Shown here in pieces: positions 47,436 through 57,900 of a stretch of DNA of 64,000 bases. The DNA lies in the NCBI RefSeq assembly GCF_003987275.1, contig NZ_PIQF01000001.1, positions 682,001 through 746,000 on the forward strand, written 5' to 3'. Source of the DNA: Idiomarina seosinensis (GTDB lineage: Bacteria; Pseudomonadota; Gammaproteobacteria; Enterobacterales; Alteromonadaceae). Each line of letters starts with the position of its first letter. The first letter of the stretch is position 1. A program made the translations under genes and the position numbers. The notes beneath the pieces were generated by a model. It did not search any database, had not been told where the DNA came from, and worked only from the letters and a program-made list of their open reading frames with translations.

Positions 47436-49157
47436 ATGATGAAACAATTCGTACTTAAAGGCTTAAGTGCTGGCATTTTAGCCGCAGTCAGTGTTGGTAG
47501 CTATGCTGATACATTCGAGCTTGAGGAGTTGCCAACAGCCGATAACTATCGCAATAGCTTCCCTCAAGCAATGAACGACCAGGGCCATGTTGTCGGTATC
47601 AGTCAGTATCCAAAAGATGTCGATATTGATTTAACACAACTCTCAGAGTCTCTGTTAGCAAGTGTTGGTATCGAAGATCCGGAAAATGTTGAGAATCTCA
47701 CTCAATCTCAATATGAATTCATTTTGGGGCGTACTGCTGTTAATGCCAATATAAACTTCGAGCAGTTGCAGATCAGCCAGTACAGTGGTTTTTTGAACGA
47801 TGGTGTTACTCAGTCAGAGCTGCTAGCGGCTGAGCAAGATTCAATTTCGGTTGATAGCTTTTTTTACGACATTAACTCGGCTAACTCAATAGTCGGCTCA
47901 ATGACGGCGCCGTTTTATCCAATTGATTTTAGTTACGTCGATAGTAACGACGAGCAAGTTGATAAAACCTTTTATGTGCGTGACTACATTAGCCGTGCAG
48001 TTTGGTATCGCGATGGTCAGTCAACCACTATAGAACCGCCTGAAACCGCTGAATTAGGCGGCGAAAGCGCCATTCTTGATATTAACGACAGCGGCCTCGC
48101 GGCAGGTTATGCCAGTACCGCAGTCAGTCCTTTTGCTCAGGATCGAATCGATGCCTGTACTGAGGAAGATGCGGATGTTCCGGCTATCGAACCTGCGCAA
48201 GTGTGTATTCATAAGGCATGGTTTGACCTATATACACAAAGAGCCAGCAATATAGCGCCGTCTTTTTTCTCGCGTAGTGAATACCTGGCTCGTCGTTCAA
48301 TTTATGACATTCGTGGTTATTTATGGCAGTTAGACAGCAACGGTGAGGTTATTAGTTCTACCGAACTTGGGACGCTGACTGAACGTCGTGAAGACGATAA
48401 TAAAGATTTCTCGAGCTATGCATTTGCTGTTAACAACAACGGTATCGCTGTTGGTCAGAGCTGGACTTACCATCCGGAACGCGGAGCTATCCGTATGCCA
48501 GCTATCTTCCAAAATGGAGAAGCACTGCCGGTAACCGAAAGCGACAGCTTTTTTTGGGGTGGCGCTACCGATATCAATGACAGCAATCGCGCGGTTGGTT
48601 ACTTAGTGGAAAACCGCTCCGGCAACCTGCGCAACCGCGGGTTTTATTATGATCTGGACAGTGGTGAGTTAACCGAGTTACCGGGTTATTTTGCAGGCTC
48701 TTCGACAGTGCCTAATGCCATTAACTCTGATGGCATTATTGTAGGAACAGGCGAGTTTGAAGCGACACTTCAGTCAACACGCCGGCGTTCAGGCTTTTGG
48801 TATGACTCAAACGCTGAACAACCTCAGTTTATCGACTTAAACAATGCGCTTGCGTGTGACAGCCCTTACTTTATCGTTGAAGGTAACGACGTAACCGACT
48901 CTGGTGAAGTACTAGCTACTGCGTTAAAAACAGAGGAATACGTTGACGACAATGGTGACACGCAAAGTCGTGAAATATCAGTTTCGATTAAACTCGATCC
49001 TGTTGAAGGTGAATTGAACAACTGTCTCGAGGAAGAAAACCGTGTTGAGCGCAGTGGCGCAGCTATCGGTGGGTTACCACTTGCGTTACTAGCATTATTC
49101 GGCGGGCTTATAACATTTACACGTCGAAATGCTGAACAACAAAGCAAAAAATCATAA
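47436..49157 (+). CDS. DUF3466 family exported protein with C-terminal anchor
   Basis: 573 residues. Signal peptide ~1-24 (VGSYADT). The body has repeated units of the type IL(D)INDSGLAAGYAS, AFAVNNNGIAVGQSW, ATDINDSNRAVGYLV and AINSDGIIVGTGEF, an extracellular-repeat pattern that suggests a beta-propeller. The end is a Gly-Gly, hydrophobic segment and Arg-Arg tail (GGLPLALLALFGGL...RRN), like GlyGly-CTERM sorting signals processed by rhombosortase. Function unknown. It starts 4 nt after uup and is followed by a strong hairpin. Confidence 0.8.
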   Translation: MMKQFVLKGLSAGILAAVSVGSYADTFELEELPTADNYRNSFPQAMNDQGHVVGISQYPKDVDIDLTQLSESLLASVGIEDPENVENLTQSQYEFILGRTAVNANINFEQLQISQYSGFLNDGVTQSELLAAEQDSISVDSFFYDINSANSIVGSMTAPFYPIDFSYVDSNDEQVDKTFYVRDYISRAVWYRDGQSTTIEPPETAELGGESAILDINDSGLAAGYASTAVSPFAQDRIDACTEEDADVPAIEPAQVCIHKAWFDLYTQRASNIAPSFFSRSEYLARRSIYDIRGYLWQLDSNGEVISSTELGTLTERREDDNKDFSSYAFAVNNNGIAVGQSWTYHPERGAIRMPAIFQNGEALPVTESDSFFWGGATDINDSNRAVGYLVENRSGNLRNRGFYYDLDSGELTELPGYFAGSSTVPNAINSDGIIVGTGEFEATLQSTRRRSGFWYDSNAEQPQFIDLNNALACDSPYFIVEGNDVTDSGEVLATALKTEEYVDDNGDTQSREISVSIKLDPVEGELNNCLEEENRVERSGAAIGGLPLALLALFGGLITFTRRNAEQQSKKS

Positions 49158-49171
49158 TAAAATCTTCATCA

Positions 49172-49229
49172 AAAAGTAACACAGTTTCAATCCTTTACTG
49201 ATTTTCAAGGTGGCTGTGTTACTTTTACA
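49172..49229 (+). terminator. Hairpin terminator after the DUF3466 gene
   Basis: A 13-bp perfect stem AAAAGTAACACAG / CTGTGTTACTTTT with a 29-nt loop. The loop is long and the U-tract lies within the stem, so strength is uncertain. Confidence 0.6.
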
Positions 49230-49331
49230 TATTGAACTATCCCGAAATAAGACTATCAATTAAGTGAGGGCATAAAAAAGCTCTCCGATAATCTAAACAA
49301 GAATCTGTGAAAACAGGAGAGGGGTAGATTT

Positions 49332-49508
49332 ATGAAAAGACAAAAGCGTGACCGCTTTGAACGAGCCCACACTCAAGGCTATAAAGCCGGCTTGCATGGA
49401 CGCTCTAAAGAGTATTGTCCCTATCAGACACAAGACGATTTTCGTTCACAATGGTTAGGAGGTTGGCGCGACGCTATGGAGGCAAGAAATACCGGCTTGT
49501 TCCGCTGA
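49332..49508 (+). CDS. rmf: Ribosome modulation factor RMF
   Basis: 58 residues, found by hand translation. MKRQKRDRFERAHTQGYKAG, then CPYQ and SQWLGGWRDAMEAR match RMF closely (E. coli 55 residues). RMF binds 70S ribosomes in stationary phase and joins them into inactive 100S dimers. The SD is AGGAGAGGGG upstream of the ATG. A weak promoter pair TTGAAC (49232) and TATCAA (49254) with a 16-nt spacer may drive it. It sits next to fabA, as in E. coli, and they share a bidirectional terminator. Confidence 0.95.
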   Translation: MKRQKRDRFERAHTQGYKAGLHGRSKEYCPYQTQDDFRSQWLGGWRDAMEARNTGLFR

Positions 49509-49530
49509 TTTGTCATTAACTTAATTCATT

Positions 49531-49570
49531 AAAAACGCCGGCTAAATGATATTTGCCGGCGTTTCTTTTT
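49531..49570. terminator. Bidirectional terminator between rmf and fabA
   Basis: A stem AAACGCCGGC / GCCGGCGTTT with a 12-nt loop, T-rich on the plus side and, read in reverse, followed by five T residues. It serves the convergent rmf and fabA. Confidence 0.85.
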
Positions 49571-49592
49571 AACAACAGTTGGTCTGTGTTAG

Positions 49593-50105
49593 TTAAAAAG
49601 TTGTGGTATCTGTAAATAGACCCACTTTTAAATCTTTTGCCGTATAAATAGGGCGCCCATCAACTTCAACACGCCCATCACCGACACCCATAAACAACTT
49701 ACGCTTTATTACGCGCTTCATGTCGATGTAGTAGCTGACTTTCTTGTGTTCGGGTAAGATTTGCCCGGTGAACTTAACTTCTCCGACACCCAGTGCGCGG
49801 CCACGTCCTGGGCCACCTTGCCAACCTAGGTAAAAACCGACCAATTGCCACATAGCGTCTAATCCAAGACAGCCAGGCATTACCGGATCACCTTTAAAGT
49901 GACAATCAAAAAACCAAAGGTCCGGGTGAATATCGAGTTCAGCATGGATGAAACCTTTGCCTGCTGATCCGCCTTCGTCATTAATTTCGACAATGCGGTC
50001 CATCATTAGCATATCAGGGGCGGGCAGGCGGCTATTACCAGGGCCGAATAGTTTACCTTCACTGCAGTCAATTAAGTCCTGGCGAGAAAAGCTGGATTGA
50101 TTCAT
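49593..50105 (-). CDS. fabA: 3-hydroxydecanoyl-ACP dehydratase/isomerase
   Basis: 170 residues (E. coli 172). It makes the trans-2 and cis-3 decenoyl-ACP that starts unsaturated fatty acid synthesis. The catalytic His69 ([12 protein letters not shown]) and Asp83 (LGLDAMWQ) are present, with the family's LLMMDRI start block. SD AGG is weak. A promoter with a FabR-like palindrome between -35 and -10 lies upstream, so it is likely repressed when unsaturated acyl products are plentiful. Confidence 0.96.
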   Translation of the reverse strand: MNQSSFSRQDLIDCSEGKLFGPGNSRLPAPDMLMMDRIVEINDEGGSAGKGFIHAELDIHPDLWFFDCHFKGDPVMPGCLGLDAMWQLVGFYLGWQGGPGRGRALGVGEVKFTGQILPEHKKVSYYIDMKRVIKRKLFMGVGDGRVEVDGRPIYTAKDLKVGLFTDTTTF

Positions 50106-50145
50106 AACAACCTATTTTGTTGAGTAAAGATTTTAGATGAGAGCG

Positions 50146-50174
50146 AGTTTAGCGTACAGGTGTACGCCAAACAA
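50146..50174 (-). promoter_or_regulatory. fabA promoter with embedded FabR-type operator
   Basis: On the minus strand: TTGTTT (-35), a spacer of exactly 17 nt, TAAACT (-10), 41 nt before the fabA ATG. The spacer holds a perfect 16-nt palindrome (7+2+7), GCGTACA-CC-TGTACGC as read on that strand (plus strand 50152-50167). This is the form of the FabR (YijC) operator upstream of fabA and fabB in gammaproteobacteria. FabR itself is not in the window. Confidence 0.7.
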
Positions 50175-50200
50175 CTCCGACTAGTTATTTTACTCATCGT

Positions 50201-52114
50201 TCAATCAAATAGTCTGCGCCACCAAGGTTTACTGGTCGTATCGTGATCGTCATGAATGCGTTGTCGCAGGCGATCAAATAGTTGTTTATTAGAGGTTCCA
50301 CTAAGCAGCTCCAATGCTTGCTCCACATGATCGACCGCGTGGATGCAAAAATCACCGTTGTGCACGGCGTTAATGACTTCTGGAGTCAAGTTTAACTGGG
50401 GCTGGTTAGCAGCGGGAATAATCACTCCGTGTTCGCCGTTAAATCCACGCTCCTGGCATAAGGCGAAATAGCCTTCAATTTTTTCGTTGACTGCACCAAT
50501 AGCCTGCACGTTACCAAACTGGTCAATTGCGCCTGTTACTGCCAATGATTGTGTCAATGGCGATTCTGCCAAGGCGGAAATAAGACAACATAACTCGGCC
50601 ATAGAAGCACTGTCGCCATCCACTTCAAAATAAGACTGCTCAAACACAACGGTGGCAGACACCGACATGGGCTCATGTCGTGCAAACTGATTGGCCAGGT
50701 AAGCGCTTAAAATCATGACGCCTTTGGTGTGTATATTGCCCGACATATCAGATTTTCTTTCTATATCGATAATGTCGCCGTCACCATAATGAATAGTCGC
50801 TGTTATTCGTGATGGTTCACCAAACTCCGAGCCACCAATGGTAATAACGGTAAGGCCATTGACCTGACCGATAACCTCTCCTTCGGTATCAATTTTAACC
50901 TGATGTTCAATGATACTGCGACGGCTGAGTTCAGCGAACTGGCTTTCCCGGGCTCGTTGTTGTGCTAATGCCGTCTCAATAGAGCTATCATCAATTTGCG
51001 TCTTAGCCGCCTGGGTGGCTACATCATGAGCTTCTCGCAGCAATTGTGTTAAATAAATACTGTCTAAACTTAACTCCTGCTGAAATTCGGTACGTCGTGC
51101 ACTCGCGCAAAGCAGGGCGGAATAGCCCGACTGTTCAAGTGGTAGCACATCGGCGCGTTGCCAAACGTATTGCAGGTAACAAAAATAGTCTTGAACAGGC
51201 TCTCTATACAACGGAAAATCTCGGTGAAAATCGGCTAAAAACGGAAATAAATGATCAAAATCCTCATCGTACTCGCGCAATTGAGCGTATTCATGTCGAT
51301 TACCCAGTAACAGCAGTTTAATATCGACGGGGACCGGTTGTGGGCGGTAAAAGTAGGCCGCGCCGCTTTCAGGAGATGACTGTGGCCATTCGAACCAACC
51401 ACTCAGCAGAAAATGTTTTAACCGACGCCACAACTCAAGGTTTTCCAGCAGCTGATTGACTTCTAGCGCTAACACACCGCCGTTAGCTTTATGAATCAAG
51501 CCTGGCTCTATTAAATGAAGATCTGAACGCACAGTGCCTTCAATCGACTGCACACCAATTTGACCAAACAAACGGGCTTCCGATACCCGATCACACCAAT
51601 AAAAAGGTGCAGGGTGATGGTGGCCGACTAACACCGTTGCAAACTGACCACCTGCAAAGTCTTCACTGGTTTTATCACTGACTCGCTGCATATAGTCGCG
51701 CAGCTTCGGTGTATCGTATTGGCTGATGATTTGCTGCTGCAGCTCAGCTCGCGTCGCTGTGTCGGCTTGTATAAATTCAACAATGGCATCCATAACTTCC
51801 GCGGCTGTCCCTGAGGGAGCATTAACGCAAAGTGGTCGTAATAGATCGTCCGGATCAGCCAGATACAACCAGTCGTACCAGCGACAGTGTTGCCACGCAT
51901 TATCTTCGAAGTAGCAGTCCAGTACTTGCTGTTTCTGCAAGCCAGCCGGAATAATTGCAAATACATTTGAGTAACAGCCACGCTGACGCAGAGCCTGAGT
52001 CAGTGCATCCATTGCACGCTGTTGGCCAACCAGCAATTTTTCTTCACTGGAAGTCGGTCGTTGGCTTAACCAAACTGAGGTATCAGGACGCAATGCCTGA
52101 ACATCTAATTGCAT
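50201..52114 (-). CDS. Lon-like protease (LonH/YcbZ family)
   Basis: 637 residues from the ATG at 52114, chosen since it matches the family's MQL-type start and has AAGGA ~10 nt upstream; an upstream TTG at 52165 is less likely. The C-terminal S16 protease domain (~440-615) has the nucleophile block EVDGDSASMAELCC and the lysine of NEKIEGYFALC, the Ser-Lys dyad. The N-terminal region corresponds to the AAA+ part but no GxxGxGKT Walker A is visible (AGLQKQQVLD is in its place). In E. coli ycbZ also follows fabA. Its substrate is unknown. Confidence 0.85.
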   Translation of the reverse strand: MQLDVQALRPDTSVWLSQRPTSSEEKLLVGQQRAMDALTQALRQRGCYSNVFAIIPAGLQKQQVLDCYFEDNAWQHCRWYDWLYLADPDDLLRPLCVNAPSGTAAEVMDAIVEFIQADTATRAELQQQIISQYDTPKLRDYMQRVSDKTSEDFAGGQFATVLVGHHHPAPFYWCDRVSEARLFGQIGVQSIEGTVRSDLHLIEPGLIHKANGGVLALEVNQLLENLELWRRLKHFLLSGWFEWPQSSPESGAAYFYRPQPVPVDIKLLLLGNRHEYAQLREYDEDFDHLFPFLADFHRDFPLYREPVQDYFCYLQYVWQRADVLPLEQSGYSALLCASARRTEFQQELSLDSIYLTQLLREAHDVATQAAKTQIDDSSIETALAQQRARESQFAELSRRSIIEHQVKIDTEGEVIGQVNGLTVITIGGSEFGEPSRITATIHYGDGDIIDIERKSDMSGNIHTKGVMILSAYLANQFARHEPMSVSATVVFEQSYFEVDGDSASMAELCCLISALAESPLTQSLAVTGAIDQFGNVQAIGAVNEKIEGYFALCQERGFNGEHGVIIPAANQPQLNLTPEVINAVHNGDFCIHAVDHVEQALELLSGTSNKQLFDRLRQRIHDDHDTTSKPWWRRLFD

Positions 52115-52263
52115 AAACTCGAGTTCCTTATTAGTTAATGGAGACATTCTACCAGATTTTTCCAAAATACCGTCTAATCTCGCCTAAACACTAATTGCGT
52201 ATAATGTATATTATGTTAAATGCTATCTATTTAATACTAAACTAGACCTGTCAGTACTAACTT

Positions 52264-53178
52264 TTAAAATGAGCGCTCTGCTACTTCTGGTAGTTTCTCG
52301 GCTAGAAAATCAATTAAAACTCGAACTGCAGGTTTTAATCCACGCCGATGCGGATACGTCATATGCATTATACCGATCGCCAACTCCCAGCTCGGTAATA
52401 CCGCTTCTAGCTGTCCCTCGTTGACGGCTTGCTGACATAAATAATTAGGCAGTGCTACTACACCTTGTCCGGCGATAGCCGCTTCTCGTAAAACAATCAT
52501 GTCGTCGGTTATTAACCGAGGTTGGAAACTAACGCTTCGTTGCTCGCCGGTCGTTTTATGTGTTAACTGGTAGCGGTACCTGCCACTCGTATAGTGCAGA
52601 CTTAAATTAGGCAGCTTCTGCAGGTCCTGAGGCGTGTCGATGATCATCTCTCGTGCCAACTTAGGCGCAACATAAAGTGTCGATGGCGCCTGACTAATCG
52701 GACGCGCGATCAAGCTTGAGTCTTCGATATGAGTACGCACACGTAGTGCTAGATCGACATTCTCTTCGACCAGACCAACAGGCCTGTTGGTTACCATAAG
52801 GTTCAATTGTACTTCTGGGTACAGTGTCATGAATTCTGGCAATATTTGCACGAGTAAGCTTTGGCTGATGGCATACGGAGCACTTAAGTTGACCCGGCCT
52901 CTTGGTTTATCAAGCAGCCTTTGAGTTACTTGTTGTGCAAGTTCCGATGCTTCCACCAAGGAATCGCAGTGCACTAAAAATGCGTCACCAACATCGGTTA
53001 ACTTTAACCCTGTGCGGCCACGGTGCATTAGACGTACGCCCTGCTCTTCTTCCAACTGTGAAAGTCGCCGGCTAATGGTCGACTTTGGCAACTCTAGCTC
53101 ACGGGACGCTGCATTAATGCTGCCAGCTCTTATGGTTCGGGCAAATAAATAGTAATTAGCGATGTCGGGTATTGGCAT
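52264..53178 (-). CDS. LysR-family transcriptional regulator
   Basis: 304 residues. The helix-turn-helix is at ~7-60 (LFARTIRAGSINAASRELELPKSTISRRLSQLEE, part), and the effector domain follows. It is divergent from azoR (99 nt between starts), and the RND genes lie beyond azoR, so it probably regulates azoR and perhaps the pump. An imperfect dyad GGAACGT-T-ACGTCC in the gap (~53217-53229) is a candidate operator. Confidence 0.87.
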   Translation of the reverse strand: MPIPDIANYYLFARTIRAGSINAASRELELPKSTISRRLSQLEEEQGVRLMHRGRTGLKLTDVGDAFLVHCDSLVEASELAQQVTQRLLDKPRGRVNLSAPYAISQSLLVQILPEFMTLYPEVQLNLMVTNRPVGLVEENVDLALRVRTHIEDSSLIARPISQAPSTLYVAPKLAREMIIDTPQDLQKLPNLSLHYTSGRYRYQLTHKTTGEQRSVSFQPRLITDDMIVLREAAIAGQGVVALPNYLCQQAVNEGQLEAVLPSWELAIGIMHMTYPHRRGLKPAVRVLIDFLAEKLPEVAERSF

Positions 53179-53277
53179 TTTAGGGTTCTATTTTTGGAAC
53201 GTTACGTCCCATTTTAGCGTCTTTTATTAAATTTCGGAACACGTAAGCTAGTCCTATATACTTTATAGGAGGTGGAT

Positions 53278-53841
53278 ATGAACATTTTACATTTGGATTC
53301 GGGTATTTTTGTGGAGCAATCAGTAAGTCGCCAGCTAAGTGCTGATATCGTACGTAAGTTAACGCAAGAAGCAGATGCGACCGTTACCCATCGTGACCTG
53401 GTGACTCAGACCATTCCTCATTTACAGGCCGAAGAGCTATTAGCTGAAGATAAGCCGTTGATTAATGAACTGATTGAAGAACTACAACAATCAGATGTTC
53501 TGGTGATAGGTGCACCAATGTACAACTTTACCATTCCGACTCAGCTAAAAACCTGGTTTGACCGAGTACTGCAGGCGGGAATTACATTTCGTTATACAGA
53601 GTCAGGTCCAGAAGGCTTATTAAGTGGTAAGAAAGCCTATATTGCCTCTGGTCGCGGTGGTATTTACTCCTCAGGTGACGCAGCCGCACTTGATCATCAG
53701 GAGTCTTATTTGAGAACCGTATTAGCGTTTATTGGTATCACTGATGTGCAAGTAGTTCGTGCAGAAGGCTTAAATATGGGAGACGAGCCGCGCGCAGAAG
53801 GTTTAGCCAAAGCAGCAGCTGATATTGCTGCGATAGTATAG
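53278..53841 (+). CDS. azoR: FMN-dependent NADH-azoreductase
   Basis: 187 residues (E. coli 201), flavodoxin-like fold. MNILHLDSGIF, then VLVIGAPMYNFTIPTQLKTWFDRVLQ (part) is the AzoR FMN-binding block, and SRGGIYSSGD follows. The enzyme reduces azo compounds and quinones with NADH via FMN. The ATG at 53278 has AGGAGG 5 nt upstream; a GTG at 53272 would overlap that SD. It is divergent from a LysR gene, 84 nt before the adaptor gene. Confidence 0.9.
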   Translation: MNILHLDSGIFVEQSVSRQLSADIVRKLTQEADATVTHRDLVTQTIPHLQAEELLAEDKPLINELIEELQQSDVLVIGAPMYNFTIPTQLKTWFDRVLQAGITFRYTESGPEGLLSGKKAYIASGRGGIYSSGDAAALDHQESYLRTVLAFIGITDVQVVRAEGLNMGDEPRAEGLAKAAADIAAIV

Positions 53842-53925
53842 CTAGATCTCGTTTTCGGTTGGCGGATTAATCCGTCATTCGGAAACCAACGTAAGTGTTC
53901 TAAACCAGTAAAAACAAGAGCACTT

Positions 53926-54999
53926 ATGAAACCTTCTTTGTTGACCCGTTCTTTTTTTCTGTGGCTGACGGTCCTGCTAACGATAAACAATGCTAAAGCA
54001 CAAACAAGAGTTGCTGTGGTATCCGTTAAAGAGCAACCAGTTCAGCAGCAACTGACACTCCCCGCTTCGGTTGCTTCTCTTAGCAACAGTTATTTAAGCT
54101 TCGGCATTGCCGGACGTGTAGAGCGTTACCTTGTCGATGTCGGTGATATGGTGGCAAAAGGTGAGGCCCTGGCCGTGCTCGACCAGCGTCAAGTGGATGC
54201 CGCCTTACAGTCTTTGAATGCTCAACAGCAATCAGCTAGGGCTACGTTGAATGATGAACGACAGCAGCTAGAAGAGTTACAAAGCCTGGCTAAAACTGAT
54301 TTTGTTGCACAAAGTGAACTGCGTCGTGCACGAGCGGAGGCTCAAGTGGCGGAAGCTGCTCTGGCCGAAGTGAACGCCCGTATCAATGAGCTGGAAGTGG
54401 ATCGCGGTTATCATCAGTTGGCTGCTCCTTTTAGCGGCTTAGTTACCGAGCGAAACATAGATCCCGGGCAATGGGTTACTGAGAGTCAACAGGCCTTTCA
54501 ACTCGTCGATCTTAATGCGATATATATCGACGCCTTCGTTGCACAGCGCTATTTCCCACGGATAACTCTGAATACTGAGGTCTCTGTATCAACTTCTGAC
54601 GGCCGCGAAACGACGGCTAAAATCGATAACATTTCCGCCTTCGCCAGCGGTAGTGAACGGAGCTTTAGAGTCCGAATTAAGCCAGCTCAAGAGAGCGACC
54701 TATTAGTAGGGTCCTCGGTTAACGTAGTGCTGACAATGGTCGACGAACACGCGACTCCGACAGTTCCTCAGGATGCAGTTATTCGCTACAGTGATGGTCG
54801 TACTTCGGTCTGGGAAGTTGTTCAAGAAGACGGCAATAGCATCGTAAAAGAACGTTGGGTGAAGCTTGGGCAGCGCTTCAAAGGCTGGGTTGAAATTGTT
54901 GATGGTCTTAGCGGCGAAAAACAAGTGGTTGTTCGCGGCAACGAAGCATTAACAGATGGCGACACTGTTCAGGCCGAGGAGTCTAATGCTTATGATTGA
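53926..54999 (+). CDS. RND efflux periplasmic adaptor (membrane fusion protein)
   Basis: 357 residues. Signal peptide ~1-26 (NNAKAQ), no lipobox. The family order is visible: beta-barrel and lipoyl half (IAGRVERYLVDVGDMVAKGEALAVLD ~45-70), a helical hairpin (~73-145, QSLNAQQQSARATLNDERQQLEEL, part), the second lipoyl half (LAAPFSGLVTERNIDPGQWV) and a barrel/proximal domain. It links the inner-membrane pump to an outer-membrane channel. No TolC-like gene is in the window. It overlaps the pump gene by 14 nt. Confidence 0.92.
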   Translation: MKPSLLTRSFFLWLTVLLTINNAKAQTRVAVVSVKEQPVQQQLTLPASVASLSNSYLSFGIAGRVERYLVDVGDMVAKGEALAVLDQRQVDAALQSLNAQQQSARATLNDERQQLEELQSLAKTDFVAQSELRRARAEAQVAEAALAEVNARINELEVDRGYHQLAAPFSGLVTERNIDPGQWVTESQQAFQLVDLNAIYIDAFVAQRYFPRITLNTEVSVSTSDGRETTAKIDNISAFASGSERSFRVRIKPAQESDLLVGSSVNVVLTMVDEHATPTVPQDAVIRYSDGRTSVWEVVQEDGNSIVKERWVKLGQRFKGWVEIVDGLSGEKQVVVRGNEALTDGDTVQAEESNAYD

Positions 55000-57900
55000 A
55001 GCACTGATTCGGCATAAGCATGTCACCATAGTTGCAGTGCTGATTCTGTGCCTGTTAGGTATCGCAGCAGCGCTTAAAATTCCGGTGCAAATGATACCAG
55101 ATCTGGAAGTTCGCACGATATCGGTACAAACGACCTGGCCAGGGGCAACGCCTCAGGATATTGAAAAAGAAATATTGGTAGAGCAGGAAGAGTATTTACG
55201 CACAGTACCCAACCTGCAGCGTATGGAAAGTTCAGCCAGTAATGGTCAAGCCTCAATAGAACTGGACTTCCCGTTCGGAATTGACGTGACAGAAACGTTA
55301 ATTCTAGTTAACAATGCGTTAAGCCAGGTACCTAACTACCCGGACAACGTCGACCAGCCAAGAATATTTTCAGCTTCTTTTTCCAGCAACGCGTTTATGT
55401 ACTTTCGGGTAAGCCCCCTGCCCGGTAATCCGAAAAATATCGATATGGTGCGGATGCGCGATTACATTGAAGACAACGTGCGTCCGCGGATGTCATCAGT
55501 CAGTGGTGTTTCCCAAGTCGATGTCAGTGGCGGTGCCCAGCGACAGGTAAGAATCAAATTAAATAAAAATTCACTACTGAGTCACGGGCTGACGGTTAAT
55601 GACGTAGAACAAGCCTTAAGAATCCGTAATACGGATACCTCGGCTGGCGAACTGGAGCAGGATAAACGACGTTACCTGATAAGAACTGTCGGCCGCTTCG
55701 ATAGCCTGGAAGAAATGCGGACAACGCTGTTAAAACGCGACGGCGATCAGATCGTAAGACTGGATGACGTGGCGCAGGTAGAACTTACGCATTTCGAGCT
55801 AAATAATGAATCCTGGTACAAGGGCCAACAAGTTTTAAGTCTGCAAGTAAAACGGGAAATGGGCTCTAATGTCATCGATATCAAATACGCGATGCTGGAT
55901 GAAGTTGAGCAAATAAACGAAGAGTTGCTGCGCCCCGCCGGTATGGAGATTGTATTGAATTCCGATGATGTGCGCTATGTCGAGGCTTCGATACAAAACG
56001 TACTGTTTAACATTGCTTTGGGGGCGCTGTTTGCAACCCTTGTCATGTATGGTTTGATGCGTTCCACTCGGGCTACTCTCATCGCCGTAGTTGGTATACC
56101 AATATGTACATTGGCCGGCTTTATCGGCCTGCTACTACTGGACCGTACGATAAATGTTATCTCGTTAGCCGGTATTGCTTTTGCTATTGGGATGACACTG
56201 GATAACACCATCGTTGTGTTAGAAAGTATTGAGCTGGAACGACAAAAAGGGTTATCTGCGAAAAAAGCTGCTATTGCCGGAGTACAAAGAGTATGGACGG
56301 CGGTTCTTACCTCCACTTTAACCACGGTAATGGTGTTTTTACCGATTTTATTTATTGTTCAGGAAGCCGGACAACTTTACTCCGATATAGCTATCGCAAT
56401 TTCTGCCGCGATCATTGCCTCAATGTTTGTCGCCGTTACCCTTGTGCCTTTATTGTCTGCGTACTTTCCGGCACATGCCAAAACAAAGGTAACTGACCGA
56501 CTTACCGACGCAGTAGCCTCTTTGGCAGATAAAACATTGGCGAGTAAAAAGCGTCAAATTACTACAGTGTCCGGGACCTTTATTATTGTTGTCGGAATCT
56601 GGTGGTTGTTAACCCCGCCAGCAGAATACTTGCCAGAAGGTGAAGAGGCGAAAACCTTTGCAACCATGAGCGCTCCACCGGGTTATAATTTGCAGACAAT
56701 GTCAGCGATAGGCGACGAAATTAGAGCCATATTTGATCCTGCATTAACGACCGAAGATAATCAGATGGAGACTGAGCAAGGACTTATCATTCCGGCTTTA
56801 CAAACGGCTAGTTACAGCGTGTCGCCGACAAACATTCGAATTATCGCGGAGACCCGCAATCCAGACAGAATTGAAGAGCTAATGGATCGAATTACAGAAG
56901 TCTATCAGCGATACCCGGGCATGCGGGCCTTTGCTACTAAAGGCTCAATAATAAGCAGCAATGACGGTGGTACTCGCAGTATTAACGTCGATGTTGGTGG
57001 CACCGATTTAGCCTCAGTGTATCAGGCTGCGCGAGCCATTTTTAATCGCGCTGAAAGTGTTTTTGAACAACCCAGAATTCAAACATCGCCTAATTCACTC
57101 ACGTTGCAGCAGCCGTTATTGGAGATTAAACCTGACTGGTCGCGTTTACGTGAAGTTGGTATTGGTTCGGACAGTTTTGGTTACACCATTGCGGCACTAA
57201 CTGATGGCGCTTTCGTTGGCGAGTATTTTCAGGGTGACGACAAAATCGATATGTATCTTTACAGTGAAGCTGGAACCGAAGTAAGCCCACAGTCCCTGGA
57301 AGAAATGCCAGTCTATCAGGTTAATGGCAACCCTATCCCACTGTCAGCTTTAGCCGAAGTCAGAGAAACGGTTGATACCAGCACCGTGCGACGCGTTAAT
57401 AGCCGGCGTACGGTAACTTTAAACATCATCCCTCCGGATTCAGTCGCCTTAGAAAACGGTGTTGAGGTTGTGCGTGACAATGTCATTGGTTATTTACGCG
57501 AGCAAGGCGACATCGGTCAGGATATTACCACTGAACTGTCGGGGGCTGCCGATCAACTCGCAGAAACTCAGGCTGCGCTTGGTCAAAATTACGTACTATC
57601 TATCGCTATTGTCTACTTATTAATGGTGGCAATATTTGCTAACTGGGGTTATCCGCTGTTGATTATGCTGACCATACCGATGGGTATTAGTGCCGGTATT
57701 CTGGGTCTTGCTCTAATGAACGGGGTTGGTGAATTAATGCCTTTAATTGGTCTTAAGCCGTTTAATCAACCGTTCGATATGATCACCATGTTGGGCTTCC
57801 TGATTTTGATGGGAACCGTCATTAACAACCCAATTCTTGTTATTGAACGAGCGGTGTATTTAAGGGATGAACACGGCTACCAATTGATTAATGCGGTAAA

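Noticed and set aside
52195-52235. A/T-rich dyads before the Lon-like gene as a repressor site
   Set aside because: Only short A/T arms (ATAAT/ATTAT); expected by chance in such composition.
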